In this document: positions 15,823 through 24,627 of the stretch, piece by piece | How positions within the stretch are numbered: position 1 is the first letter of the stretch | Layout: every line of letters starts with the position of its first letter | From: Rhizobium hidalgonense | GTDB taxonomy: Bacteria > Pseudomonadota > Alphaproteobacteria > Rhizobiales > Rhizobiaceae | Assembly (NCBI RefSeq): GCF_002914525.1 | Contig: NZ_LODW01000127.1 | Span: 1 to 64,000, forward strand | Direction: 5' to 3' | DNA length: 64,000 nt | Program-made: the position numbers and the translations under genes | The notes under the pieces: generated by a model | Database searches by the model: none | What the model was told of the DNA's origin: nothing | Seen by the model: only the letters and a program-made list of their open reading frames with translations

Positions 15823-18800
15823 GTGTTTGATACCCTCTTTGGTCCGGAAACGGGCAAACGTGACGGCAATGAAGTTTTCGCAGCTTTGAGAAAGGCCGCG
15901 AGCGAGCGCATCCTTGTCCTCGACGGCGCCATGGGCACGCAGATCCAGGGGCTCGGTTATGACGAAGACCAGTTCCGCGGAACCCGTTTCATCGGCTGCG
16001 CCTGTCACCAGAAGGGCAATAACGACCTTCTGATCCTGACCCAGCCGGATGCGATCGAAGAGATCCATTACCGCTACGCCAAGGCCGGCGCCGATATCTT
16101 GGAGACCAACACCTTCTCCTCGACGCGCATCGCGCAGGCCGATTACGAGATGGAAGGCGCGGTCTACGACCTCAACAAGGAAGGTGCCGAGATTGTGCGC
16201 CGGGCCGCCCAGCGCGCCGAGCGCGAGGATGGCCGCCGCCGTTTCGTCGCCGGCGCCATCGGGCCGACCAACCGCACCGCCTCGATCTCGCCCGACGTCA
16301 ACAATCCCGGCTTCCGCGCCGTCACTTTCGACGATCTGCGTTCCGCCTATGGCGAGCAGATCGACGGGCTGATCGACGGCGGCGCCGACATCATCCTGAT
16401 CGAAACGATCTTCGACACGCTGAACGCCAAGGCGGCGATCTTTGCCTGCGAGGAACGTTTCGAGGCCAAGGGGATCCGCCTGCCGGTGATGATCTCCGGC
16501 ACGATCACCGACCTTTCCGGCCGCACGCTGTCAGGCCAGACGCCGTCGGCCTTCTGGAACTCGGTACGCCACGCCAATCCCTTCACGATCGGCCTCAACT
16601 GCGCGCTCGGCGCCAATGCGATGCGCCCGCATCTGCAGGAGCTTTCCGGTGTCGCAGATACCTTCATCTGCGCCTATCCGAATGCCGGCCTGCCGAACGA
16701 GTTTGGCCAGTACGACGAAACGCCGGAACTGATGGCTGCGCAGATCGACAGCTTCGCCCGCGAAGGCCTCGTCAATATCGTCGGCGGCTGCTGCGGCTCG
16801 ACGCCTGAGCATATCAAGGCGATCGCCGAGACCGTCGCCAAGTACAAGCCGCGTCCGATCCCCGAGCATCGCCCCTTCATGTCGCTGTCGGGTCTCGAAC
16901 CTTTCGAGCTGACCAAGGACATCCCCTTCGTCAATGTCGGCGAGCGCACCAACGTCACCGGCTCGGCGAAGTTCCGCAAGCTGATCACCAATGCCGATTA
17001 CACGGCGGCACTCGATGTGGCGCGCGACCAGGTCGAGAACGGCGCCCAGGTGATCGACATCAACATGGACGAGGGCCTGATCGATTCCGAAAAGGCGATG
17101 GTCGAGTTCCTCAACCTGATCGCCGCCGAGCCCGATATCGCCCGCGTGCCTGTCATGATCGATAGTTCGAAATTCTCGATCATCGAATCTGGCCTGAAGC
17201 GCGTCCAAGGCAAGCCGATCGTCAACTCGATCTCGCTGAAGGAAGGCGAGGAAAATTTCCTCGCCCAGGCGCGGCTCCTGCACAATTATGGTGCTGCCGT
17301 CGTCGTCATGGCCTTCGACGAGACGGGACAGGCAGACAGCTATGAGCGCAAGGTGGAAATCTGCACGCGCGCCTATAAGTTGCTGACCGAGAAGATCGGT
17401 TTCCCGCCAGAGGACATCATCTTCGACCCGAACATCTTCGCGGTCGCGACCGGCATCGAAGAGCACAATAATTACGGCGTCGACTTTATCGAGGCGACGC
17501 GGACGATCCGGGAGCGCATGCCGCTCGTCCATATCTCCGGCGGCGTCTCCAACCTGTCCTTCTCGTTCCGCGGTAACGAGCCGGTGCGCGAGGCGATGCA
17601 TGCCGTATTCCTCTACCACGCCATCCAGGCGGGCATGGACATGGGCATCGTCAATGCCGGCCAACTCGCCGTCTACGACAATATCGATCCCGAACTGCGC
17701 GAGGCCTGCGAGGATGTGGTGCTGAACCGCCGTCCCGACGGCACCGAGCGGCTGCTTGAAGTGGCCGAACGGTTCCGTGGCGCCGGTGCCAGGGAAGGCC
17801 GCGTCCAGGATCTGTCGTGGCGCGAATGGAGCGTCGAGAAGCGTCTTGAACATGCGCTGGTCAACGGCATCACCGAATATATCGAGGCTGACACCGAGGA
17901 AGCGCGCCAGCAGGCCGCCCGGCCTTTGCATGTCATTGAAGGCCCGTTGATGGCCGGCATGAATGTCGTCGGCGACCTGTTCGGCTCGGGCAAGATGTTC
18001 CTGCCGCAGGTGGTCAAGTCGGCGCGTGTCATGAAGCAGGCGGTCGCCGTGTTGCTGCCCTACATGGAAGAGGAAAAGCGCCTGAACGGCGGCGAAGAAC
18101 GTCGCTCGGCCGGCAAGATCCTGATGGCGACGGTCAAGGGCGATGTGCACGATATCGGCAAGAACATCGTCGGCGTCGTGCTTGCCTGCAACAATTACGA
18201 GATCGTCGACCTCGGCGTCATGGTGCCGGCGACGAAGATCCTCGAAACGGCGATTGCCGAAAAGGTCGATATCATCGGCCTCTCCGGCCTGATCACGCCG
18301 TCGCTCGACGAGATGGTGCATGTCGCGGCCGAGATGGAACGTCAGGGCTTCGAAATTCCGCTGCTGATCGGCGGGGCGACGACCAGCCGCGTGCATACGG
18401 CCGTGAAAATCCACCCCGGCTACAATAAGGGGCAGGCGGTCTACGTCACCGATGCCAGCCGCGCCGTCGGCGTCGTCTCGGCACTGCTGTCGCCGGAAAC
18501 GCGCCAGGGCTATGTCGACGATACAAGGGCCGAATATGCCAAGGTGGCGGCCGCCCATGCGCGCAGCGAGGCCGAGAAGGTCCGCCTGCCGTTGCCACGG
18601 GCCCGGGACAATGCGCATAAGGTCGATTGGTCCGCCTACCAGCCGACCAAGCCTGAGTTCTTCGGCACGAAAGTGTTCGAGGATTACGATCTGGCCGAGC
18701 TTGCCCGATATATTGACTGGACGCCGTTCTTCCAGACCTGGGAACTGCGCGGCCGCTACCCCGCCATTCTCGAAGACGAGAAGCAGGGCGAGGCTGCGCG

Positions 18801-19596
18801 TGCGCTCTGGGCCGATGCGCAGGCGATGCTCAAGAAGATCATCGACGAAAAGTGGTTCCGCCCGCGCGCCGTCATCGGCTTCTGGCCGGCCGGCGCCGTC
18901 GGCGACGATATCCGCCTGTTTACCGACGAGAGCCGCAGCCAGGAGCTTGCCACTTTCTACACGCTGCGCCAGCAGCTTTCGAAGCGGGATGGTCGGCCAA
19001 ACGTGGCGCTCTCCGATTTCGTCGCGCCTGTCACAAGCGGCGTGCAGGATTATGTCGGCGGCTTCGTGGTGACGGCTGGCATCGAGGAAATCGCCATCGC
19101 CGAACGCTTCGAGCGGTCGAACGACGACTATTCCTCGATCCTGGTCAAGGCGCTGGCCGACCGTTTCGCCGAAGCCTTTGCCGAGCGCATGCATGAGCAG
19201 GTGCGCCGGGAATATTGGGGTTATGCCAAGGACGAGACACTCAGCAATGAGGATCTCATCACTGAAGCCTATGCCGGTATCCGCCCGGCGCCCGGTTATC
19301 CCGCCCAGCCAGACCACACCGAAAAGGTGACGCTCTTCAAACTGCTCGACGCGGAAAAGACGGCCGGCGTGAAGCTGACCGAGAGCTATGCGATGTGGCC
19401 AGGCTCCTCGGTCTCCGGCCTCTATATCGGCCATCCCGACTCCTATTATTTCGGCGTTGCCAAGGTGGAGCGCGATCAGGTCGAAGACTACGCCAAGCGC
19501 AAGGGCATGGAGGTTTCCGAAGTCGAGCGCTGGCTCGGGCCGGTGCTGAATTATGTGCCGCGCAAGACGGATGAGGAGATCGACGACGCGGCGTAA
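15823..19596 (+). CDS. metH: cobalamin-dependent methionine synthase
   Basis: The 1257-residue protein has the full four-module MetH order: homocysteine-binding barrel (about 20-340, Zn ligands C260, C323, C324), pterin-binding barrel (about 365-620), cobalamin cap and Rossmann domain (about 660-900, with DVHDIGKN and the B12-binding His near 776), and SAM reactivation domain (about 930-1245, with RPAPGYPAQPDH and WPGSSVSGLYIGHPDS). It transfers methyl from methyl-tetrahydrofolate to homocysteine. GTG 15823 is chosen because AAGGAG lies upstream; a GTG at 15781 would overlap the operator. Predicted to be controlled by the SahR-type regulator at 53653. Confidence 0.97.
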   Translation: MFDTLFGPETGKRDGNEVFAALRKAASERILVLDGAMGTQIQGLGYDEDQFRGTRFIGCACHQKGNNDLLILTQPDAIEEIHYRYAKAGADILETNTFSSTRIAQADYEMEGAVYDLNKEGAEIVRRAAQRAEREDGRRRFVAGAIGPTNRTASISPDVNNPGFRAVTFDDLRSAYGEQIDGLIDGGADIILIETIFDTLNAKAAIFACEERFEAKGIRLPVMISGTITDLSGRTLSGQTPSAFWNSVRHANPFTIGLNCALGANAMRPHLQELSGVADTFICAYPNAGLPNEFGQYDETPELMAAQIDSFAREGLVNIVGGCCGSTPEHIKAIAETVAKYKPRPIPEHRPFMSLSGLEPFELTKDIPFVNVGERTNVTGSAKFRKLITNADYTAALDVARDQVENGAQVIDINMDEGLIDSEKAMVEFLNLIAAEPDIARVPVMIDSSKFSIIESGLKRVQGKPIVNSISLKEGEENFLAQARLLHNYGAAVVVMAFDETGQADSYERKVEICTRAYKLLTEKIGFPPEDIIFDPNIFAVATGIEEHNNYGVDFIEATRTIRERMPLVHISGGVSNLSFSFRGNEPVREAMHAVFLYHAIQAGMDMGIVNAGQLAVYDNIDPELREACEDVVLNRRPDGTERLLEVAERFRGAGAREGRVQDLSWREWSVEKRLEHALVNGITEYIEADTEEARQQAARPLHVIEGPLMAGMNVVGDLFGSGKMFLPQVVKSARVMKQAVAVLLPYMEEEKRLNGGEERRSAGKILMATVKGDVHDIGKNIVGVVLACNNYEIVDLGVMVPATKILETAIAEKVDIIGLSGLITPSLDEMVHVAAEMERQGFEIPLLIGGATTSRVHTAVKIHPGYNKGQAVYVTDASRAVGVVSALLSPETRQGYVDDTRAEYAKVAAAHARSEAEKVRLPLPRARDNAHKVDWSAYQPTKPEFFGTKVFEDYDLAELARYIDWTPFFQTWELRGRYPAILEDEKQGEAARALWADAQAMLKKIIDEKWFRPRAVIGFWPAGAVGDDIRLFTDESRSQELATFYTLRQQLSKRDGRPNVALSDFVAPVTSGVQDYVGGFVVTAGIEEIAIAERFERSNDDYSSILVKALADRFAEAFAERMHEQVRREYWGYAKDETLSNEDLITEAYAGIRPAPGYPAQPDHTEKVTLFKLLDAEKTAGVKLTESYAMWPGSSVSGLYIGHPDSYYFGVAKVERDQVEDYAKRKGMEVSEVERWLGPVLNYVPRKTDEEIDDAA

Positions 19597-19636
19597 CGAC
19601 CGCTTGCCGCGTCTTAATGCAATGAATCAAGAGACG

Positions 19637-19670
19637 ATGAAGCCGGAAAGTGATTCCGGCTTCATGCTTT
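19637..19670 (+). terminator. metH terminator
   Basis: ATGAAGCCGGAA (19637-19648) pairs perfectly with TTCCGGCTTCAT (19654-19665) around AGTGA, followed by GCTTTTG. It lies 40 bp after the metH stop. Confidence 0.8.
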
Positions 19671-19760
19671 TGATGTGGCTTGATAACTTCCCGTGGTCAG
19701 ACTGTTTGAATTCGATAGCGGAAATGACGATGGAATGGCATTCTTAGGAATGAGGCCGCA

Positions 19761-19991
19761 ATGCAAGTAACCATCCGCGCAGCAAAGGCCGACCTGTCGA
19801 AATTGATCGATGCCGTTCTTTCAGGTGATGAGGTGATCATCGCCAAAGGGGGCAAGCCCGTGGCGAGGGTCGTTCCGATTGAAAGATCTTCTTTCAAAAT
19901 CGGTCTACTCAAAGGGCGAATCACTGGAGACGGGCCGGAATTCTTCGAGCTGATGGACGAAGGGGCGCTCGCGGCCTGGAAAAGGAAATAG
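19761..19991 (+). CDS. Phd/YefM-type antitoxin, apparently orphan
   Basis: The 76-residue product begins MQVTIRAAKADLSKLIDAVLSGDEVIIAKGGKPVARVVPI, the classic Phd/YefM N-terminal DNA-binding fold, followed by a C-terminal toxin-binding tail (GRITGDGPEFFELMDEGALAAWKRK) of the type paired with PIN/VapC toxins. Its stop overlaps a GTG that opens an 11-codon frame, then a stop (19991-20026), so the toxin seems to be lost. Convergent with the GntR regulator. The antitoxin itself is intact and may still autoregulate. Confidence 0.82.
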   Translation: MQVTIRAAKADLSKLIDAVLSGDEVIIAKGGKPVARVVPIERSSFKIGLLKGRITGDGPEFFELMDEGALAAWKRK

Positions 19992-20026
19992 TGAATTCCT
20001 TCTGCTTGATAGATGTCCAGCCTTAG
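19991..20026 (+). pseudogene. possible remnant of the VapC toxin start
   Basis: GTG overlapping the antitoxin stop (TAGTG) reads MNSFCLIDVQP then a stop. This resembles the first strand of PIN-domain toxins (hydrophobic strand followed by the first catalytic Asp) and has the expected coupled position, but only 11 codons survive before the neighbouring gene's 3' end. Short, so tentative. Confidence 0.3.
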
Positions 20027-20787
20027 CTCACCCCGATCGTCAGCTCGGCGACGAAATCATAGGCGTCGCCGCGATAGAGCGAGCGGGTGAACTCTACGGC
20101 GCGGCCGGAGCCGAGATAGGAAATGCGTTCGATCGACAAGCCGGCCGCACCCACGGAAACGCCGAGAAGCTGGGCGTCGGCTTCCTTCATATTGGTCGCC
20201 GAGATGCGCTGCACGGCGCGCACCGGGCGGACCTGCAGGCGTTCGAGCTCGGCATAGAGCGACGTGGTGACGACGGAGGGATCGGGGAGGAATTCGCCGG
20301 AGACGCTGGCATTCTCGATTGCCAGCGGCTGGTCGTCGGCGATGCGCAGGCGGGAGAGGCGCGAAACCTTCACATCGGTGCCCAGACCGAGGATCATCAT
20401 TTCATCGGGTGAGGGAGTATGGATGCCCTTATGCAGCCACTCGGAGCGAGAGGACATGCCGCGGCGCGCCATGTCCTCGGTGAAGGAGGTGAGCTGCGAC
20501 AGCCGTTGCTCGACCCTGGACACCGGCTTTGCGACGAAGGTGCCCGAGCCGTGGCGGCGCACCAACAGACCGTCGGCGACGAGTTCGTCGATCGCCTTGC
20601 GCACGGTGACCCGGCTGACGGCGGCAAGTTCGGCGATGTCGCGCTCCGGCGGCAGCGCGTCACCGTGACCAAGTGTGCCGGCGCGCACGGCCTCTTCGAG
20701 CGTGCGGCGCAGCTTGACGTAGAGCGGGCCGGTGCCGGCCGCCTGCAGGCGTTCCAGGGAGAGGATTGTGGCGAGATCATCGGTCAT
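20023..20787 (-). CDS. GntR-family regulator, HutC/UTRA subfamily
   Basis: The 254-residue protein has an N-terminal winged helix (GPLYVKLRRTLEEAVRAG...LPPERDIAELAAVSRVTVRKAIDELVADGLLVRRHGSGTFV, about 20-85) and a C-terminal UTRA ligand domain (about 105-245) typical of regulators sensing phosphorylated sugars. It overlaps the preceding amino-sugar kinase as ATGA, so kinase and regulator are co-expressed. Its probable targets are the two identical inverted 14-bp sites at 21709-21722 and 21836-21849 in the divergent promoter region. A NagR-like role is inferred from context. Confidence 0.88.
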   Translation of the reverse strand: MTDDLATILSLERLQAAGTGPLYVKLRRTLEEAVRAGTLGHGDALPPERDIAELAAVSRVTVRKAIDELVADGLLVRRHGSGTFVAKPVSRVEQRLSQLTSFTEDMARRGMSSRSEWLHKGIHTPSPDEMMILGLGTDVKVSRLSRLRIADDQPLAIENASVSGEFLPDPSVVTTSLYAELERLQVRPVRAVQRISATNMKEADAQLLGVSVGAAGLSIERISYLGSGRAVEFTRSLYRGDAYDFVAELTIGVS

Positions 20788-21665
20788 GCCGAACCTCTCT
20801 GTCGCTCGTTCAGGAGCTTAACCGCAAGTTCCACCGCGCCGTGAAGGGCATCGTTTTTCGGTTTGGCTAGCAGCGGCCTATAGCGGGAAAGCCAGGGTTC
20901 ATAGGCTTCGGCAAGACCGCCAAGCAGGCAGATGGATGGGCAATTGGGCCAAAGCAAGGCTTCGAGGCTCTCGCCGATCGCCGTTGCCGCGTCCGTGACG
21001 ATGCCGACCGCGACCGCATCGCCCTTGGCGGCATGTTCGAAAACGACAGGCGCGTAACGGGCAAAATCCGTCGGTCGCGCCGAATGGGCGAATTCGACGA
21101 TGTGCTCGGGATCATTGCCGTATTCGGCCATGACCGCATCGGTGATCGGCGATGCCGGGCGCACGCCGTCATGGGCGAGCAGCGACCGCTCCATGAGGTC
21201 GCGACCGAGGCGGGCGCCGCTTGCCTGGTCGCCGACGACGAAGCCCCAGCCGCCGATGCCGTTCAGCCGACCATCTTTCCGAGCATTATAGACCGAGCCG
21301 GTGCCGAAGGCGCCGACGATACCGTCGGCATCGCCGAGCGCGCCCTGCAGCGCGATCAGCGCGTCGGTAACAACGCGGCCTTCGGCGAAGGGCAGGGCCT
21401 TTTCGATTCGCTGGCCATAATCCGTGACATTGGCGCCAGCGACTCCGACCACCGCTGCGACGGAGGAGATGGTTTCCGCGGCGAGCCCGGCATCGCGCAA
21501 AGCCTGCCGGGCGGAGTCGGCGATATTGAGAAGAGAATTGTCCAGATCGGACAGGATATTGGCAGGCCCCGATTTGCCGCGGCCGATGATAGTGCCGTTT
21601 CTGTCCGCGATCGCGGCCCGGCAGCTCGTTCCGCCGCCATCTATCCCGATTGCAAGCTCCGTCAT
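20784..21665 (-). CDS. BadF/BcrA ATPase-fold kinase, N-acetylglucosamine/glucosamine kinase-like
   Basis: The 293-residue actin-fold kinase has the phosphate-1 loop IGIDGGGTSCRAA near the start, a second loop VVGVAGAN, and GAFGTGSVYNAR plus GGWGFVVGDQASGARLGR as in N-acetylglucosamine kinases of the BadF/BadG group. It should phosphorylate the sugar brought in by the divergent importer. The UTRA-GntR regulator overlaps its stop codon. Amino sugar as substrate is inferred from family resemblance; a related hexose cannot be excluded. Confidence 0.8.
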   Translation of the reverse strand: MTELAIGIDGGGTSCRAAIADRNGTIIGRGKSGPANILSDLDNSLLNIADSARQALRDAGLAAETISSVAAVVGVAGANVTDYGQRIEKALPFAEGRVVTDALIALQGALGDADGIVGAFGTGSVYNARKDGRLNGIGGWGFVVGDQASGARLGRDLMERSLLAHDGVRPASPITDAVMAEYGNDPEHIVEFAHSARPTDFARYAPVVFEHAAKGDAVAVGIVTDAATAIGESLEALLWPNCPSICLLGGLAEAYEPWLSRYRPLLAKPKNDALHGAVELAVKLLNERQRGSA

Positions 21666-21708
21666 CGGACCTCCGAATACGCCGTTCCCACCTGTTTTTC
21701 ATACAATA

Positions 21709-21849
21709 CCAAAAAAATACCATTTACCAAGTGCGAATGACGGAGAAATTTTTGATTTTTATCTATTTGATTTTACTAGATAAAAATTTTTAATGAAGCC
21801 ATGTCGGCCTAAAAGTTAAAATTCGTCTGGACAATTGGTATTTTTTTGG
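21709..21849. promoter_or_regulatory. pair of identical inverted operators between kinase/GntR and importer
   Basis: CCAAAAAAATACCA (21709-21722) recurs as its exact reverse complement TGGTATTTTTTTGG (21836-21849). The two copies bracket an AT-rich region that must hold the divergent promoters of the kinase-regulator pair (left) and importer operon (right). Identical sites on both promoters suggest control by the UTRA-GntR protein, possibly by looping. Confidence 0.55.
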
Positions 21850-22195
21850 CCTTAATTCAACAAAAGGGAACAGCGTTTCGAAGCCCACGAAAACCGGCAG
21901 CAAAGCCAAGCCGGAACCGCTTCGAAGATGATTGCCAGAATGCCAGCGGCCCTGTCGGGCCGGCGATGGAATTCAGGCATCCATTGGCTTTCCGATTATT
22001 TTCGCGCGTCCGGTGCAGGTCACGGAAAAGCGCGCAGTCCGGCCGCAGGCGATCCGCCTTCGCGTCCATCGAGCTTTCGGGACCGGCAGTCGCTGGCGGT
22101 CCTCCAAGGGGCGTTTGGGTGTTTCCTCAGGCACGCCAACTGCTTGTTTCAGATCAAAACAGCGCCGTCGGGCGCTTAAAACACAGGAGAGGGAA
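21850..22195. other. long leader region before the sugar-binding protein gene
   Basis: About 350 bp between the operator copy at 21836-21849 and the ATG at 22196. An open plus frame runs through the later part from 21932 but reads as non-protein (Arg-rich, Pro-rich) and joins the signal peptide in frame only by chance. No RNA element was recognised, although several GC-rich inverted repeats are present. Confidence 0.4.
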
Positions 22196-23452
22196 ATGAA
22201 AAACACTGCTCTGAAAAGCTTCCTGCTTGCCTCGAGCCTGCTGACATCGGCAGGTCTCGTCCATGCCGCCGACGTCACGCTGACGCTCGAAAGCTGGCGC
22301 AACGACGACCTGCAGATTTGGCAGGAAAAGATCATTCCGGCGTTTGAAGCGAAGAACCCGGGCATCAAGATCGTCTTCTCGCCGACCGCGCCGACCGAAT
22401 ACAATGCTTCGCTGAACGCCAAGCTCGATGCCGGTTCCGCAGGCGACATCATCACCTGCCGTCCGTTCACGTCGCTCGAGCTCTTCAACAAGAAGCAGCT
22501 CGTCGACATCACCAGTCTGCCTGGCATGGAGAACTTCTCTCCGGTCGCCAAGGCCGCCTGGTCTACGGACGACGGCAAGTCGACCTTCTGCGTGCCGATG
22601 GCATCGGTCATCCACGGCTTCATCTACAACAAGGACGCCTTCGACAAGCTCGGCATCTCCGTGCCGAAGACGCAGGACGAGTTCTACGCAGCGCTCGACA
22701 AGATTAAGGCCGACGGCACCTACATCCCGCTCGCCATGGGCACCAAGGATCTCTGGGAGGCCGCCACCATGGGCTACCAGAATATCGGCCCGAACTACTG
22801 GAAGGGTGAGGAAGGCCGTAAGGCCTTGATCGAAGGCAAGCAGAAGCTGACCGACGCCGAATGGGTCAAGCCTTATGAAGAGCTTGCCAAGTGGAAGCCC
22901 TATCTCGGCGACGGTTTCGAAGCCCAGACCTATTCGGACAGCCAGAATCTCTTCACACTCGGCCGCGCCGCCATCTACCCGGCCGGTTCGTGGGAAATCT
23001 CGCTGTTCAACAGCCAAGCGCAGTTCAAGATGGGCGCCTTCCCGCCGCCGGTTCCGAAGGCCGGTGACACCGGCTACATCTCCGACCATCCGGACATCGG
23101 CGTCGCCCTGAACGCCAAGAGCACGCATGCCGAGGAAGCCAAGAAGTTCCTCAGCTGGGTGGCTTCGCCCGAGTTCGCCGACATCTATGCGAACTCACTG
23201 CCGGGCTTCTTCAGCCTGAACTCCACCCCGGTCAAGATGTCCGATCCGCTCGCTCAGGAGTTCGTCTCCTGGCGCGGCCCGTACAAGTCGACCATGCGCT
23301 CGACCTATCAGATCCTGTCGCGCGGCACGCCGAACCTCGAAAACGAGACCTGGGTGGAATCGGCCAACGTGATCAACGGCACGGATACGCCGAAGGTCGC
23401 CGCCGAGAAGCTGCAGAAGGGCCTCGACAGCTGGTACAAGCCGGCCAAGTGA
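22196..23452 (+). CDS. sugar ABC importer solute-binding protein (CUT1-type)
   Basis: The 418-residue protein has a Sec signal peptide (LKSFLLASSLLTSAGLVHAAD, cleavage near residue 23) and the extracellular binding-protein type 1 fold: LTLESWRNDDLQIWQEKIIPAFEAKNPGIKI, aromatic residues for sugar stacking, and YPAGSWEISLF in the second lobe. ATG 22196 has AGGAGAGGG upstream. It delivers a sugar to the two MalF/MalG-type permeases. A palindromic repeat follows at once. With the divergent kinase, an amino sugar or its oligomer is the inferred ligand. Confidence 0.9.
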   Translation: MKNTALKSFLLASSLLTSAGLVHAADVTLTLESWRNDDLQIWQEKIIPAFEAKNPGIKIVFSPTAPTEYNASLNAKLDAGSAGDIITCRPFTSLELFNKKQLVDITSLPGMENFSPVAKAAWSTDDGKSTFCVPMASVIHGFIYNKDAFDKLGISVPKTQDEFYAALDKIKADGTYIPLAMGTKDLWEAATMGYQNIGPNYWKGEEGRKALIEGKQKLTDAEWVKPYEELAKWKPYLGDGFEAQTYSDSQNLFTLGRAAIYPAGSWEISLFNSQAQFKMGAFPPPVPKAGDTGYISDHPDIGVALNAKSTHAEEAKKFLSWVASPEFADIYANSLPGFFSLNSTPVKMSDPLAQEFVSWRGPYKSTMRSTYQILSRGTPNLENETWVESANVINGTDTPKVAAEKLQKGLDSWYKPAK

Positions 23453-23455
23453 TGT

Positions 23456-23600
23456 GACGAGGGGCGGCTTTTGCAGCCCCTCATCCGGCCTGCCGGCCAC
23501 CTTCTCCCCGCGAGCGGGGAGAAGGAGACTCGCAAGCGACCTCCCAACCCGACTGGCATTCAAGCAGGGTATATTGCCTTCCCCGCCAAGCGGAGAAAGG
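23456..23600. repeat. palindromic rhizobial repeat between binding protein and permease
   Basis: The core CCTTCTCCCCGC (23500-23511) / GCGGGGAGAAGG (23514-23525) is a perfect 12-bp palindrome, preceded by CCCCTCATCCGGCCTGCCGGCC. It resembles palindromic repeat elements scattered in rhizobial genomes. Its place directly after a binding-protein gene is shared with the elements at 10532 and 31924. Confidence 0.75.
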
Positions 23601-23670
23601 CTGAGGCGAGGCGCAACGTTTTCCATCTCAGCTGCGCCTTGCGGCCAGTCGACAAGAACAGGCAGAAGCC

Positions 23671-24618
23671 ATGAGCCAAACCGACAACGCGATCGATATC
23701 GTCCCGATCAAGCGCCCGGTGCGCTGGCACATCTTCGTCTTCATGCTGCCCGCCGTGATCGTCTATTCCGCCGTCATGGTGCTGCCGCTCATCGAAACGC
23801 TCAGGCTTTCGCTCTACAATATCGTCGACGGGCAGCCGGCCTTCGTCGGGCTGGCGAATTTCAAGGTGCTGTTCGGCGACCCGCGCTGGGCGCATGATTT
23901 GTGGAATGCCCTCGTCAACAACCTGATCTTTTTTGCCATCCATATGTGCGTTCAGAACCCGATCGGAGTGGCGCTTGCCGCCCTGCTTTCGGTGCCGAAG
24001 CTGCGCGGGGTCGCCTTTTACCGCACGGCGATGTTCCTGCCGACGCTGCTCTCCTTCGTCATCGTCGGCTTCATCTGGAAGCTGATCCTTTCGCCGATCT
24101 GGGGCGTGGCGCCTTGGCTTATGAGCCTTGTCGGTGCGAAATGGCTTTTTGCGCCCTGGCTCGGCCAGTCCGGTCCTGCGCTGATCGCCGTTTCGCTGAT
24201 CTCTAACTGGCAATATATCGGCATTCCGATGATGCTGATCTATGCGGCGCTCCTCAGCATTCCCGAAGAGGTGATCGAGGCGGCCGAATGCGACGGCATC
24301 ACCGGCTGGGCCCAGTTCTGGAAGATCAAGCTGCCGCTCATCCTGCCGGCGATCGGCATCATCTCGATCCTGACCTTTGTTGGCAATTTCAATGCCTTCG
24401 ACCTGATCTACACCGTGCAGGGAGCGCTTGCCGGACCTGACATGTCGACCGATATTCTCGGCACGCTGCTCTACCGCACCTTCTTCGGTTTCCAGCTTCA
24501 GCTCGGCGACCGCTCCATGGGCGCGACGATCGCCACGGTGATGTTCCTCATCATCCTCGCCGGCGTCTCGCTCTATCTCTTCGTCATCCAGCGGCGCATG
24601 CGCCGCTACCAGTTCTGA
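23671..24618 (+). CDS. sugar ABC importer permease (MalF-type)
   Basis: The 315-residue protein has six transmembrane helices beginning FVFMLPAVIVYSAVMVLPLIE, a periplasmic loop region before the second helix, and the EAA loop EVIEAAECDGITGWAQFWKIKLPLI at about 203-228. It pairs with the MalG-type permease starting nine bases after its stop. The substrate is set by the binding protein at 22196. Confidence 0.92.
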   Translation: MSQTDNAIDIVPIKRPVRWHIFVFMLPAVIVYSAVMVLPLIETLRLSLYNIVDGQPAFVGLANFKVLFGDPRWAHDLWNALVNNLIFFAIHMCVQNPIGVALAALLSVPKLRGVAFYRTAMFLPTLLSFVIVGFIWKLILSPIWGVAPWLMSLVGAKWLFAPWLGQSGPALIAVSLISNWQYIGIPMMLIYAALLSIPEEVIEAAECDGITGWAQFWKIKLPLILPAIGIISILTFVGNFNAFDLIYTVQGALAGPDMSTDILGTLLYRTFFGFQLQLGDRSMGATIATVMFLIILAGVSLYLFVIQRRMRRYQF

Positions 24619-24627
24619 GGAGCGCGC

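Noticed and set aside
16531..19434. Very long open frame antisense to metH
   Set aside because: It mirrors the codon structure of metH (high third-position GC leaves the opposite strand open), has no ribosome site and reads as Arg/Asp/Gly-rich low-quality protein.
21932..22195. N-terminal extension of the sugar-binding protein
   Set aside because: A signal peptide starts exactly at 22196 behind a strong AGGAGAGGG site; the extension is Arg/Pro-rich and non-protein-like.
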